From an uncultured Prevotellaceae bacterium (lineage in GTDB: Bacteria; Bacteroidota; Bacteroidia; Bacteroidales; Bacteroidaceae), in NCBI GenBank assembly GCA_902784755.1, contig CACZVX010000024.1, positions 1 to 43,241 of the forward strand: a DNA stretch of 43,241 bases, given 5' to 3'. The position numbers and the translations under genes were made by a program. Positions 18,301 through 26,145 of the stretch are shown in pieces (position 1 is the stretch's first letter; the number at the start of each line of letters is the position of its first letter). The notes under the pieces were generated by a model. It worked only from the letters and a program-made list of their open reading frames with translations, had not been told where the DNA came from and did not search any database.

Positions 18301-19791
18301 TTTATAATTATTGCTGACGGGCTTAAGATAATATAACAAAGAAGTAAAACACCACTTCCCGTTTAAATCATTTTCTTCCAGATAGCCACATAGATAGCCA
18401 TATTCGCTATCGTTATTATATGCGGTAAAATAAGAACTCAATGCTGTTCCTTCTTCACCAGTGTCGCTGACACTCCATTCTGCGCCAAATGTTCCATCAT
18501 CATAAGCATAATCATCTGTAGCACTGATTTCCTTAGATGTCCACACTATTTTATTGGTACTGGTGTTAACCACAAAAAAGCGTGCAGCCAGTTCTACACC
18601 TGGGGTACGAGCCCACGAAGTCGCCATTCCATAATCAACATTGTAGTTACTTCTTGTAGCTGTTGTCAGCACGGTCTGGGCAGGATCCGTTGAAGTGGCA
18701 TTTTTATGATGGTAAATGGGTTCGCCAGCATCGTTTGAAGCAGCATATACAATGATTTTTCCAGGACCCGTATATTGTTTACAGATCTCTGCAAAATCTC
18801 CAGTTCCGTCATGAGGTCCATAATGAGAACCCAAACTTAAGCTTATCACGCATGGTTTTCCTACCTCATCTGCATAGTCACTGATGTTCTTGATACAGGC
18901 TGAGAGATTTGCATCCGTCAGCTCATCACCTAAACCGCAAAGCACAAGATCCGCGTTGGGAGCCATACCTCCAAATTTGGCATTTTGGACCGGAGTAGGA
19001 CTTGTACCTGTTGTATAGACATATGCTGTTGCGGTATAATCGGAACCACCCGCTATTGCGCTTGTATGAGTTCCGTGGGTCTCGTCTGCTGTGTCGTAAG
19101 TCAAAGATGAGACAGCACTTCCCGAATATTCAACCAGGTCACCAACAGATTCGTCATAGATATAAGCCTTCTTAATTCGACTATTACCATTAGCGTCCTT
19201 GAACATGGCATGACTAAACTGAATACCAGTATCTATAATTCCGAGGACCACCCCCGTTCCATCGTAGGCTTGCAGCAATCCTGCTGTCTTGGCATCAGAT
19301 GTCAGGTATAGTACATCATCAACATTTGTAAGAACTCGTGATCTATAGGTGTGTTTCTTCAACTTCTTTGCCACAGACACTTTTGTTACATTCTTCAGTG
19401 CAGCAACCTTCTCCAAAACATTTACTGGAATATTTGCAATTACACGCTTATCGAACTTTGTCTGAATCAGAACACCTAATGCTTCTATTCCGGAATAGTC
19501 ATTATCCGTCATGTTTATCCAGCACTGTACCACCTTCTGTCCTTTCAAAGTAAAAGGAGTAGCGAAAGGTAGGGATTCTTCTTCATCCTTAGGTTCGATA
19601 TTGTCTTGTTGGGAACTAAGCGTCTTCTTTTTACTTTTAAGAAGTGCCATCTCTTTCTTGGATTTCTCCAAAGAGAACCTTCCTTCTCTGTCAGAGATGA
19701 TAATTCTTGTTCCTGCCGACAATTTTCCGTGTTGAGCATATATGCCCAAAGTTGCACTACAAAGAATAAACAATAATAAAATTCTTCTCAT
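15322..19791 (-). CDS. Secreted subtilase (S8) with Ig-like repeats and C-terminal dockerin
   Basis: 1489 residues. Signal peptide 1-19, propeptide about 20-155, S8 catalytic domain about 175-700 with Asp187 (GIIDTGI), His239 (ETHGTH), oxyanion Asn353 and Ser644 (SGTSQAAP). A long insert (about 380-560) lies between Asn and Ser. Three Ig/Hydin-like repeats follow at about 711-812, 813-910 and 1137-1236, with a separate beta-rich domain between the second and third. The end has two calcium-loop repeats, DVNMDGQLNISD and DVNGDGVINISD, each followed by a short helix: a type I dockerin pair. First gene of a two-protease operon; its promoter box is at 19885-19892. Confidence 0.93.
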   Translation of the reverse strand: MRRILLLFILCSATLGIYAQHGKLSAGTRIIISDREGRFSLEKSKKEMALLKSKKKTLSSQQDNIEPKDEEESLPFATPFTLKGQKVVQCWINMTDNDYSGIEALGVLIQTKFDKRVIANIPVNVLEKVAALKNVTKVSVAKKLKKHTYRSRVLTNVDDVLYLTSDAKTAGLLQAYDGTGVVLGIIDTGIQFSHAMFKDANGNSRIKKAYIYDESVGDLVEYSGSAVSSLTYDTADETHGTHTSAIAGGSDYTATAYVYTTGTSPTPVQNAKFGGMAPNADLVLCGLGDELTDANLSACIKNISDYADEVGKPCVISLSLGSHYGPHDGTGDFAEICKQYTGPGKIIVYAASNDAGEPIYHHKNATSTDPAQTVLTTATRSNYNVDYGMATSWARTPGVELAARFFVVNTSTNKIVWTSKEISATDDYAYDDGTFGAEWSVSDTGEEGTALSSYFTAYNNDSEYGYLCGYLEENDLNGKWCFTSLLYYLKPVSNNYKIAISVYPKNNGVSVFVDSWPASYITFTSSTATYNNKEFTAGSDICSVSDESTFPTVISVGSYCSSKYWYGGTSSGSRYSWTNDGVYGQISSFSSYQPEGYGPLGIKLPWITAPGEVILSAYNSGYSASSSYYAYGTSKALGAMSGTSQAAPCVAGITALWLQANPTLTPDKVKTVMKETAITDTYTSGTYASHFGNGKIDALAGVKYILDNTTITPIVRASATKVNFTDAYATKEYSQKVTIRGLYLQEGITLSLSGSDAFTIDQTSITQTEGTATAEVTITFKPLVAGMETATLTLSSTNAESVTVSISGIAEAATPTIITDKTELSFSTDLTNAASETLTVSGRFLSKNVAVALDDANGVFSVDQSSVHATEEGVSVNVSFQSSKAGSFTGKLTLSSTGAQNVSVNLTGEAMDGGSASDPYLNISRYATIDEAGWRTALVNTLYKYAEFTDSGCAWLTMPVYGGFVGANYTINSSTYSAGAGPQKWISSPIGNSNTYTGTTWTNTASVTKPFYGSSSYFTATSGNGRSRAMGQSSSSSTIIKAVSFYVTNTIEVMVSGTGLSGANSSYPAALKVYECTKNNDGTLTVSTSTTKNVASSSTTAFTLDATDLDATKIYKVEASIYRGYLYEIAFKTPLTTPELITDYDALAFEAMEGETDTQKLGVLGSDLRGDVTATLSDDNNVFSLSETTVTKADAEEGKELSVTFSPTKAGEYTGTVTLTSPGVAAVTVMLSATATARPVVDNSETFQLVTDASTLHANDIILVVYGAGSRALSAALSEGNRTSAAVTITDNSIVLDKNNNNVARICLGGNSSAWTFYDTNNTPGYLFNDGADGFLNTQETAGNYAKATISIGSDGNAIVNFNTQGSYNLLSYYIDPDDDGPGGGDITPPIVGAKVMSVGSTSVSECFTFGDAISTEKGYYSVQIYKKKEKVIDVNMDGQLNISDVTMLVDYILGKNPNPCNVSDCDVNGDGVINISDVTALVDKILGK

Positions 19792-19884
19792 TTTTCCTTG
19801 GTAATAAATTATATCGTCAAATGGTTGTTTTCAATTCGGGTAGTTCAGATGCGCTGTTAAACATTTTCATACCTAAAACGGCTG

Positions 19885-19892
19885 CAAAGATA
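19885..19892 (-). promoter_or_regulatory. -7 box TATCTTTG for the protease operon
   Basis: Canonical box about 93 nt upstream of the subtilase ATG, giving a leader near 90 nt. At -33 there is TTTT instead of TTTG. Apart from this and the sulfatase box, I see nothing in the 19792-20115 gap. Confidence 0.6.
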
Positions 19893-20101
19893 CCAAAAAA
19901 TTGTTAACCGAAAAAATAAATTGCAACAGATCTTAATATAATTTCACCAAAAACTTATATTTTATCGCCCCATACCTGTTTTTCTGATGAAAGAGAAAGG
20001 TTTCCAGTCCGTTATTCTTAATAATCACAACTTCATAAGAAAAAAAAGAGGATTATTCACCTTTTTACCCTTTCATCTATGTGGTTTCAGTCATTTATTT
20101 G

Positions 20102-20109
20102 TATTTTTG
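20102..20109 (+). promoter_or_regulatory. -7 box TATTTTTG directly before the sulfatase ATG
   Basis: Six nt separate the box from the ATG at 20116, so a leaderless mRNA is predicted, as at 11889-11896. This also argues against the longer frame from 19987. Confidence 0.45.
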
Positions 20110-20115
20110 TACCCG

Positions 20116-21534
20116 ATGAACAAAGAACAATTATGCACCAGCGGAATGATTGCCGCCGGAATGATCCTGCCCCAAATGGTATGGGCAGGAGGAAAGAAAC
20201 AGAAAGCCACGCCAGAACGGCCCAATATCATCTTCATCCTCGCCGATGACATGGGTTATGGTGACTTGTCGTGCTATGGCAGCCAATATGTGAAGACGCC
20301 TAATATCGACCGTTTGGCAGCAACTGGCACTCGTTTCAATCAGTGCTATGCAGGCAGTGGTATCAGTTCTCCGTCGAGATGCTCTTTAATGACGGGCAGG
20401 AATACAGGTAACACGCGCATCCGTGACAATATGTGCACGGCAGGCGGAATCACAGGCATTAAGGTTAACCCAAAGGGAGATACCACCATTGTGAGACGTG
20501 CCAACCTTTTACCAGAAGACACCACCATAGCCACGGTAATCGGCACGGCAGGCTATCGTACCTGTCTGGTGAACAAATGGCATCTGGACGGTTACGACAA
20601 AGGCGCCTCACCCAACCATCGCGGCTTTGACGAGTTTTACGGATGGACTATTTCCACCGTCCACAGTAATTCGCCCTATTATTATCCTTATTACCGATTC
20701 CATGGTGACTCGCTCATCCATATTGAAGAAAATGCCAACGGGCGGCATGCCATCCACAACAATGACCTGAGCGTGAACGATGCCATTGCCTTTGTGAATC
20801 GGAACAAGAAGAATCCGTTTTTCCTCTATTTGGCTTTTGATGCGCCACACGAACCTTATAATATTGACCAGACGGCCTGGTACGATGGACAGGAAACGTG
20901 GACTCCGAATACCAAACGGTATGCTTCACTCATCACCCACATGGATGCGGCTATCGGCAGACTGCTGGATGAACTGGACCGGCTGAAACTGCGGAAAAAC
21001 ACACTGATTATTTTCGCTTCGGACAATGGGGCCGCCATTCAGGCACCGCTTAGGGAATTGAATTGTAATGCAGGATTCCGGGGACGAAAAGGACAACTCT
21101 ACGAAGGGGGTATACGGGTGCCGCTCATCGTTAACCAGCCGGGGAAGGTGCCCGTACAGAAACTGGAAAACATCGTCTATTTTCCCGACTTCATGCCAAC
21201 CTTCGCCGCGCTGACGGGCGTTACCCGGAATTTGCCGCAACGCATCAACGGCATGAATATCCTGCCACTTTTCTACGGAAAACAAGTGGATACCGACCAC
21301 CGTATGCTCTATTGGGAATTTACGGGCAAGCAACGGGCGGTCAGAAAAGGCGACTGGAAATGCGTGACCATCCGTCGGGACGCGCCACTGGAACTGTATA
21401 ATTTGAAGAATGATCCTGAGGAGACTATCAATCTGGCGGATCAATATCCGGAGATGGTCAGGGAGTTTGACGCGGAGATGCAGCGGATGCATGTGCCTAC
21501 GCCCAACTGGCCTTTGCCGGGTGAAACGTTCTAA
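20116..21534 (+). CDS. Exported Ser-type sulfatase (S1 family, arylsulfatase-like)
   Basis: 472 residues from the ATG at 20116; the extra 43 codons back to 19987 are not signal-like and run through a promoter box. Hydrophobic export segment at about 7-24. PNIIFILADDMGYGD (metal Asp44, Asp45) and the sulfatase signature S84-S-P-S-R88 then TGR, where Ser84 would be oxidised to formylglycine. Because it is Ser rather than Cys, modification needs a radical-SAM anaerobic maturase, and exactly such a gene is convergent with a 4-nt overlap. A second metal site is FASDNG. Hydrolyses sulfate esters, probably on host or algal glycans; the glycan is not identifiable. Confidence 0.92.
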   Translation: MNKEQLCTSGMIAAGMILPQMVWAGGKKQKATPERPNIIFILADDMGYGDLSCYGSQYVKTPNIDRLAATGTRFNQCYAGSGISSPSRCSLMTGRNTGNTRIRDNMCTAGGITGIKVNPKGDTTIVRRANLLPEDTTIATVIGTAGYRTCLVNKWHLDGYDKGASPNHRGFDEFYGWTISTVHSNSPYYYPYYRFHGDSLIHIEENANGRHAIHNNDLSVNDAIAFVNRNKKNPFFLYLAFDAPHEPYNIDQTAWYDGQETWTPNTKRYASLITHMDAAIGRLLDELDRLKLRKNTLIIFASDNGAAIQAPLRELNCNAGFRGRKGQLYEGGIRVPLIVNQPGKVPVQKLENIVYFPDFMPTFAALTGVTRNLPQRINGMNILPLFYGKQVDTDHRMLYWEFTGKQRAVRKGDWKCVTIRRDAPLELYNLKNDPEETINLADQYPEMVREFDAEMQRMHVPTPNWPLPGETF

Positions 21535-22781
21535 GTCTTTTCAGGATAGGGGAGTGCTCCCGTCCGGATGGCTTCCATCACTCGGGCAGGAGCCCGGCCC
21601 GCATCCAGCTGGGCTTTCATGAAATCCATGTAGGGCGCTACGTGCTGAAAGAACTGCTGATACCCCTTGCACAAATAGTTCAGACCGGGTTCGCCGTCCT
21701 CCGTAGTGAGGAACCGGTTTTTGGGACATTCTCCGTGGCAGGCAAACAAATAACGGCACACCTTGCAGAGGCGGGGCAGTTGCTGCTTTAGCTGGGCAAA
21801 GTTGCGCTGTTGCTCTCCATACAGCATTTCCAGAAATGTATGGTCACGGAGGTTGCCGATTTTATATTCGGGAAAGACGAAATGATCACACGAAAAGACA
21901 TCGCCGCCAGACTCCATCACGGCGGCATGACCGCAAGTAGGGCTCATCGTGCACACACCCGGTTCTTCCCCACACCAGTTGGCAAGTGTGGCATCGAAAA
22001 GTTGAACAAAGATCTTTCCTACATCCTGTAGCACCCATTCATCGAACACGCCACACAGAAAAGTGCCCCACTGTGCGGACGTGACGGAAAAATCGGCCAA
22101 AGGCCATTCGCCTTTATCTTTCACATGCGCCAAACGGCGTCCGTCGGTATGAGGCATCAGCCGTTCAACAACAGGCGTGAACTGCAGATACTGGCAGCCG
22201 ATATCTTTGAAGAACTGATAAAACGCCTGTGGCTCATCGGCATTATAATCGTTTACCACGGCCAGCGCATTCCACTCCACTTCATGTTTCTTCAACAGCT
22301 GGATGCCTTTCATCACCTGCCGGAAAGATGGTTTCCCGGAGCGCATCTTCCGGTATGCGTCGTGAAACGCCTGCGGCCCGTCAATGGAAATGCCCACCAG
22401 CCATCCGTTGTCGTGGAAGAACCGGCAATAGTCATCGGTAAGCAACGTGCCGTTGGTCTGGATACAATTGTCTATCACATGGCCGTTGGCATACTGCCGC
22501 TGCAAGTGCATCGCTTTCTGATAGAAGGAAAGAGGGCGCATCAAGGGCTCCCCGCCATGCCAGGTGAAAAGCACCTCACGCTGCGTCTGACAGGCGATAT
22601 AATCCTTTACGAATTTACGTAGCAGTTCATCGCTGATCACCGTGTTGCGCTGGTCTTTGTAAAGGTTTCCCTTCTCCAGATAATAACAATAGTGGCAAGC
22701 CAGATTGCAGCGTGATCCGGCAGGTTTCACCATCACATAGACGGGACGCGCAAACGGGTTCAGCGTATTCAAGACTTCCAA
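21531..22781 (-). CDS. Anaerobic sulfatase-maturating enzyme (radical SAM, SPASM)
   Basis: 416 residues. The radical SAM cluster is C25-x3-C29-x2-C32 (CNLACHYC), followed by WHGGEPLM and IQTNGTLL. The C-terminal SPASM region has the cysteines in GVCTMSPTCG, FSCDH, CKVCRY and CHGECPKN for two further [4Fe-4S] clusters. It oxidises the Ser/Cys of sulfatases to formylglycine under anaerobic conditions. Its 3' end overlaps the sulfatase 3' end by 4 nt on the opposite strand, and it lies 12 nt downstream of the S9 peptidase gene with which it is probably co-transcribed. Confidence 0.93.
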   Translation of the reverse strand: MEVLNTLNPFARPVYVMVKPAGSRCNLACHYCYYLEKGNLYKDQRNTVISDELLRKFVKDYIACQTQREVLFTWHGGEPLMRPLSFYQKAMHLQRQYANGHVIDNCIQTNGTLLTDDYCRFFHDNGWLVGISIDGPQAFHDAYRKMRSGKPSFRQVMKGIQLLKKHEVEWNALAVVNDYNADEPQAFYQFFKDIGCQYLQFTPVVERLMPHTDGRRLAHVKDKGEWPLADFSVTSAQWGTFLCGVFDEWVLQDVGKIFVQLFDATLANWCGEEPGVCTMSPTCGHAAVMESGGDVFSCDHFVFPEYKIGNLRDHTFLEMLYGEQQRNFAQLKQQLPRLCKVCRYLFACHGECPKNRFLTTEDGEPGLNYLCKGYQQFFQHVAPYMDFMKAQLDAGRAPARVMEAIRTGALPYPEKT

Positions 22782-22793
22782 TGCAGGGATTCT

Positions 22794-24899
22794 CTATTTC
22801 TTATATTTCATGCCCGTATGATACATGATGAAGCCATAGATGTCGGCCTGCTCTTCGAGTTGTTTACTCAGTGGCTTTCCTCCTCCATGACCAGCTTTCG
22901 AATCAATACGGATAAGTACGGGTTCTGAACCTGCCTGACAAGCCTGAAGCGTTGCGGCGAATTTGAACGAATGTGCAGGAACCACACGGTCGTCATGATC
23001 TGCCGTTGTTACCAATGTGGCGGGATAACTCACGCCCTCACGGAGATTATGCAGGGGAGAATAGCCGCGGAGGTATTCGAACATTTCCCTGGAATCCTCA
23101 GAGGTGCCATAGTCGGGTGCCCAGTTCCATCCGATCGTGAACTTATGATAACGCAACATGTCCATCACGCCTACTTCGGGAACGCAAACGCGGAAGAGGT
23201 CGGGACGCTGCGTCATGCAGGCACCTACCAGCAAACCACCGTTGGAACCACCCACAATCGCCATCTTCTCCTTGCTGGAATACTGCTCGCTGATCAGCCA
23301 TTCCGCAGCGGCAATGAAGTCATCAAAAACATGCTGCTTCTGCATCTTTGTTCCCGCCAGATGCCATGCCTCGCCATACTCGGAACCTCCGCGCAGATTC
23401 GCCTGTGCATAAATGCCGCCAGCCTCCAGGAAAGGAATGCGGCTGCTGGAGAATCCGGGAGGCAGTGAGATGTTGAAGCCACCGTAGCCATAAAGATAAA
23501 CGGGATTCTTGCCGTTGCGTTTCAGTCCTTTCTTATAGGTGAGGAACATCGGAATACGGGTGCCGTCCTTGCTGGGGTAGAACACCTGTTCGGTGGTGTA
23601 GCCGTTCAGGTTGAAATTCACCTTCGGAGCTGCGAAGAGAGTGCTCTTGTCCTGTTGAAGGTCATACTGATAGATAGTTCCGGGAACGGTAAAGGAAGTA
23701 AAGGCATAGAAGCACTCAGGCTCTCCCCGCTCACCACTGAAGCCGACACTTCCCACAGAAGGCAGTTTCACCTCACGGATCCGCTTACCGTCGATACTGT
23801 AGACAAACGGATGATCTGAAGCGTCTTTACTATACGTCAGCACCATCTTATCGGCAATCACAGTGACGTCAGTCAGCACATCCTGCTCCTCACCAACCAG
23901 TTCTTCCCAATCCCGGATGCCCGGTTTCTTCAAGTTTGCCACCATTAAACGGTTCTTGGGTGCTCCTTCGTTTGTCATGATCAGAATCTTATCACCCATA
24001 ACTTCTACGGGTGAGTACTCGTAATCCATGGAAGAAGTCATCTGGATAAACTGCGAATCGGGCTGGCGCAAATCCCTGACGTAAAGATGATTTCCCTGAC
24101 GTTCTCCACTTTCAAAGAGGAACATGACGGTCTCTTCCTTATTCACGCTCACACTATAAAAACGCTTCGGATAGGCAGGATTCTGATAAAACAGCACATC
24201 CTCACGCTGCGGTGTTCCCATCTTGTGATAGTAAATCTTCTGCACCTCATTCACATTTGAGAACTCCTTGCCTGCTGCGGGTGCATCATAGCTGCTGTAG
24301 TAGAAGCCGTCACCTTGCCAGGCAGCGCCTGAGAACTTTGCCCATTCTATATGATCGCTGAGCAGTTGGCCCGTCTTTACATCCATCACATAGAACTCCT
24401 GCCAATCGCTGCCCGAACGGGAAATGGCATAAGCCATATATTTTCCGTCGTGAGAGAAATAACAACCTTTCAAAGCCACGGTGCCATCGGTGGAAAGCGT
24501 ATTGGGATCAAGGAAGACACGCTGTTCTCCGTCCAAGCGGTCCATCGTGTAGAGTACACTCTGATTCTGCAGACCATTATTCTTATAAAGATACCATCGT
24601 CCGTGCTTCTTGAAAGGTGTACCAACCTTCTCATAGTTAGCCACCTCCTTCAGTCGCTTCAGCAGTTTGCCACGGAAAGGAATTCTGGCCAGATAAGCAT
24701 TGGTCACTTCGTTCTCTGCTTCCACCCACTGGGCCGTTGCTGCGGAAGTGTCATTCTCCAGCCATCGGTAGGGATCGGCCACTTTCACACCGAAATATTC
24801 ATCCACCGTGTTGTCGCGAGGCGTCTGCGGATACTTGATCTGCGCCTGGGCAGAAAGAACGGAAAAAGTTGTCATCAGAATAAGAATTTGTTTGTTCAT
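22794..24899 (-). CDS. Prolyl oligopeptidase family serine peptidase (S9A), exported
   Basis: 701 residues, the normal S9A length. Signal peptide 1-19 (SVLSAQAQ). N-terminal cap PQTPRDNTVDEYFGVKVADPYRWLE-type start is the S9A hallmark (split here: DPYRWLE about 42-48), then a seven-bladed propeller about 80-430 and an alpha/beta hydrolase domain with Ser552 (GGSNGG), Asp within ADHDDRVVP (634-637) and His671 (KAGHGGG). It cleaves proline-containing oligopeptides, most likely in the periplasm. Promoter box TATCTTTG at 24927-24934. Confidence 0.94.
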   Translation of the reverse strand: MNKQILILMTTFSVLSAQAQIKYPQTPRDNTVDEYFGVKVADPYRWLENDTSAATAQWVEAENEVTNAYLARIPFRGKLLKRLKEVANYEKVGTPFKKHGRWYLYKNNGLQNQSVLYTMDRLDGEQRVFLDPNTLSTDGTVALKGCYFSHDGKYMAYAISRSGSDWQEFYVMDVKTGQLLSDHIEWAKFSGAAWQGDGFYYSSYDAPAAGKEFSNVNEVQKIYYHKMGTPQREDVLFYQNPAYPKRFYSVSVNKEETVMFLFESGERQGNHLYVRDLRQPDSQFIQMTSSMDYEYSPVEVMGDKILIMTNEGAPKNRLMVANLKKPGIRDWEELVGEEQDVLTDVTVIADKMVLTYSKDASDHPFVYSIDGKRIREVKLPSVGSVGFSGERGEPECFYAFTSFTVPGTIYQYDLQQDKSTLFAAPKVNFNLNGYTTEQVFYPSKDGTRIPMFLTYKKGLKRNGKNPVYLYGYGGFNISLPPGFSSSRIPFLEAGGIYAQANLRGGSEYGEAWHLAGTKMQKQHVFDDFIAAAEWLISEQYSSKEKMAIVGGSNGGLLVGACMTQRPDLFRVCVPEVGVMDMLRYHKFTIGWNWAPDYGTSEDSREMFEYLRGYSPLHNLREGVSYPATLVTTADHDDRVVPAHSFKFAATLQACQAGSEPVLIRIDSKAGHGGGKPLSKQLEEQADIYGFIMYHTGMKYKK

Positions 24900-24926
24900 A
24901 AGCCGTTAAATCATTGATTTTGAGCA

Positions 24927-24934
24927 CAAAGATA
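24927..24934 (-). promoter_or_regulatory. -7 box TATCTTTG for S9 peptidase/maturase operon
   Basis: Canonical box 27 nt before the ATG at 24899. No TTTG at the -33 position, where AATTAAGA-type repeats (about 24941-24972) lie instead. Confidence 0.6.
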
Positions 24935-24976
24935 AACAAAATTAAGGATGAAGGATTAAGAATTAAGAATTTTTCT

Positions 24977-24984
24977 TATCTTTG
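24977..24984 (+). promoter_or_regulatory. -7 box TATCTTTG for the 25013 gene
   Basis: 28 nt before the ATG at 25013; divergent from the 24927-24934 box. The DNA between the two boxes is the GGATTAAGAATTAAGAAT repeat. Confidence 0.6.
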
Positions 24985-25012
24985 CATCAAAATTATCCAA
25001 CAATCTACGTAA

Positions 25013-25843
25013 ATGAAACAGGTTGATGCCCTTAAAGAGAAACTGAGACCAATAACCGATAAACTGAAACCTTTGGCTCAGAAAGCGAAGCCATATACGG
25101 ATAAAATCGGCAGTTATTTCCAGCGTTTTAGCCCCGAAGCTTTGAAATATATCATCTGGGCTGTGATTGCTGTCGTTTCCTTTTCCTTCGGCCTCATCAT
25201 AGGATGTGAAAACAGTCAAGGTCCCAAATTCCGTTTCTTCTCTCAGGATTTAGGAACCACAGAGGTAATCGACAGTTTTATTGCCGTGATGCCTGAAGGT
25301 GCCAATGTCATTGCCCGTTTCAATGATGAGCGCCATTCTCTTTATTATCTGAAAAGCGGTCATCTGATGCGTTTCAATGCCCAGAGCAAAATGCTGGAGG
25401 AAGTGACCCCCGAGACGTCAAATGCCAACATGGAAATCTACTACGACGACATGGACGAGCAAAGTGGAATCATCGCCGCCAAACTCTCCAAGGATGAGAA
25501 ATTCATCCTCTTTACCGCTGTTACACACCGCAGGAACTCAGAAGCAGAGCCACTTCAAACGAGGAACTACCAGCTTAACACCGAAAGTCTTAACATGCTG
25601 ACTTATGATGGAAAAGCCCTTGATCCTCCTCCTGCAAAGAAAGACACGGTGAAAGTTCAGAAACCTCGCCCACGTGTGGAAGAATCTTCCGAAGCTTCTG
25701 CGGAATCAGCCACAGGAACAGAAACCACAGTCATTCCCGCAGCAGAGCCTCAGCAAACGGAATCCAAACCAGCAGAGCCCAAGCCTGCAGAACCTGCTCC
25801 AGCTCCTAAAACTCAGGAGAATACCACTACTCCTTCAGAATAA
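25013..25843 (+). CDS. Membrane-anchored protein with amphipathic N-terminus and Pro/Glu-rich tail
   Basis: 276 residues, not a family I recognise. Residues 1-36 are a Lys/Pro-punctuated amphipathic segment with an internal near-repeat (KLRPITDKLKPLAQKAKPYTDK). A single membrane helix spans about 45-64 and is followed by Cys65. Residues 70-200 form a mixed alpha/beta globular part without enzymatic motifs, and 205-276 are low-complexity Pro/Ala/Glu/Thr (PAEPKPAEPAPAPK). The helix orientation suggests the bulk is extracytoplasmic and the tail spans the periplasm or is disordered. Monocistronic, with its own promoter box and a terminator that overlaps the next gene. Confidence 0.75.
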   Translation: MKQVDALKEKLRPITDKLKPLAQKAKPYTDKIGSYFQRFSPEALKYIIWAVIAVVSFSFGLIIGCENSQGPKFRFFSQDLGTTEVIDSFIAVMPEGANVIARFNDERHSLYYLKSGHLMRFNAQSKMLEEVTPETSNANMEIYYDDMDEQSGIIAAKLSKDEKFILFTAVTHRRNSEAEPLQTRNYQLNTESLNMLTYDGKALDPPPAKKDTVKVQKPRPRVEESSEASAESATGTETTVIPAAEPQQTESKPAEPKPAEPAPAPKTQENTTTPSE

Positions 25844-25861
25844 AAAATCGAATAAAATCAG

Positions 25862-25894
25862 TCGGCTTTGTGATTACAAAGCCGATTGGTTTTT
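25862..25894. terminator. Bidirectional terminator overlapping the TSCPD 3' end
   Basis: Perfect 10-bp stem TCGGCTTTGT/ACAAAGCCGA with loop GATT. T-runs lie on both sides. The TSCPD stop codon (25874-25876) lies in the loop and stem edge, so the hairpin is partly coding. Confidence 0.85.
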
Positions 25895-26143
25895 ATGAAG
25901 TTCTTTTTCCAAAGCCTGAGCCAACTGGTCAGGACAGGAAGTACGTTTGTAACCACAGGTTACACCGCGCAGTTTCTTGATAACATCTTCGGCATACATA
26001 CCTTCCACGAGTAAACCAACACCTTTGGTATTACCATCGCAGCCGCCTAAGAACTGCACATTATGCAGACGGCCGTCCTCATCGATTTCAAAATTGATGA
26101 ATTTGGAGCACGTGCCCCATGTTTCATAAGTATACTGTTTCAT
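25874..26143 (-). CDS. TSCPD domain protein (TIGR03905 family)
   Basis: 89 residues with the family-defining TSCPD at about 68-72, GGCDGNTKG near 33-41 and conserved cysteines (C12, C35, C63, C70). Length fits the stand-alone family. The same domain occurs at the end of some ribonucleotide reductases; the stand-alone protein has no proven role and the cysteines suggest metal binding. It begins 2 nt after the adaptor gene of the export operon stops, so it is the last gene of that operon. Confidence 0.9.
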   Translation of the reverse strand: MKQYTYETWGTCSKFINFEIDEDGRLHNVQFLGGCDGNTKGVGLLVEGMYAEDVIKKLRGVTCGYKRTSCPDQLAQALEKELHKNQSAL

Positions 26144-26145
26144 GG

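Noticed and set aside
19987-20115. N-terminal extension of the sulfatase
   Set aside because: Extra 43 codons run through a TATTTTTG promoter box and give no signal peptide; the ATG at 20116 gives a normal start.
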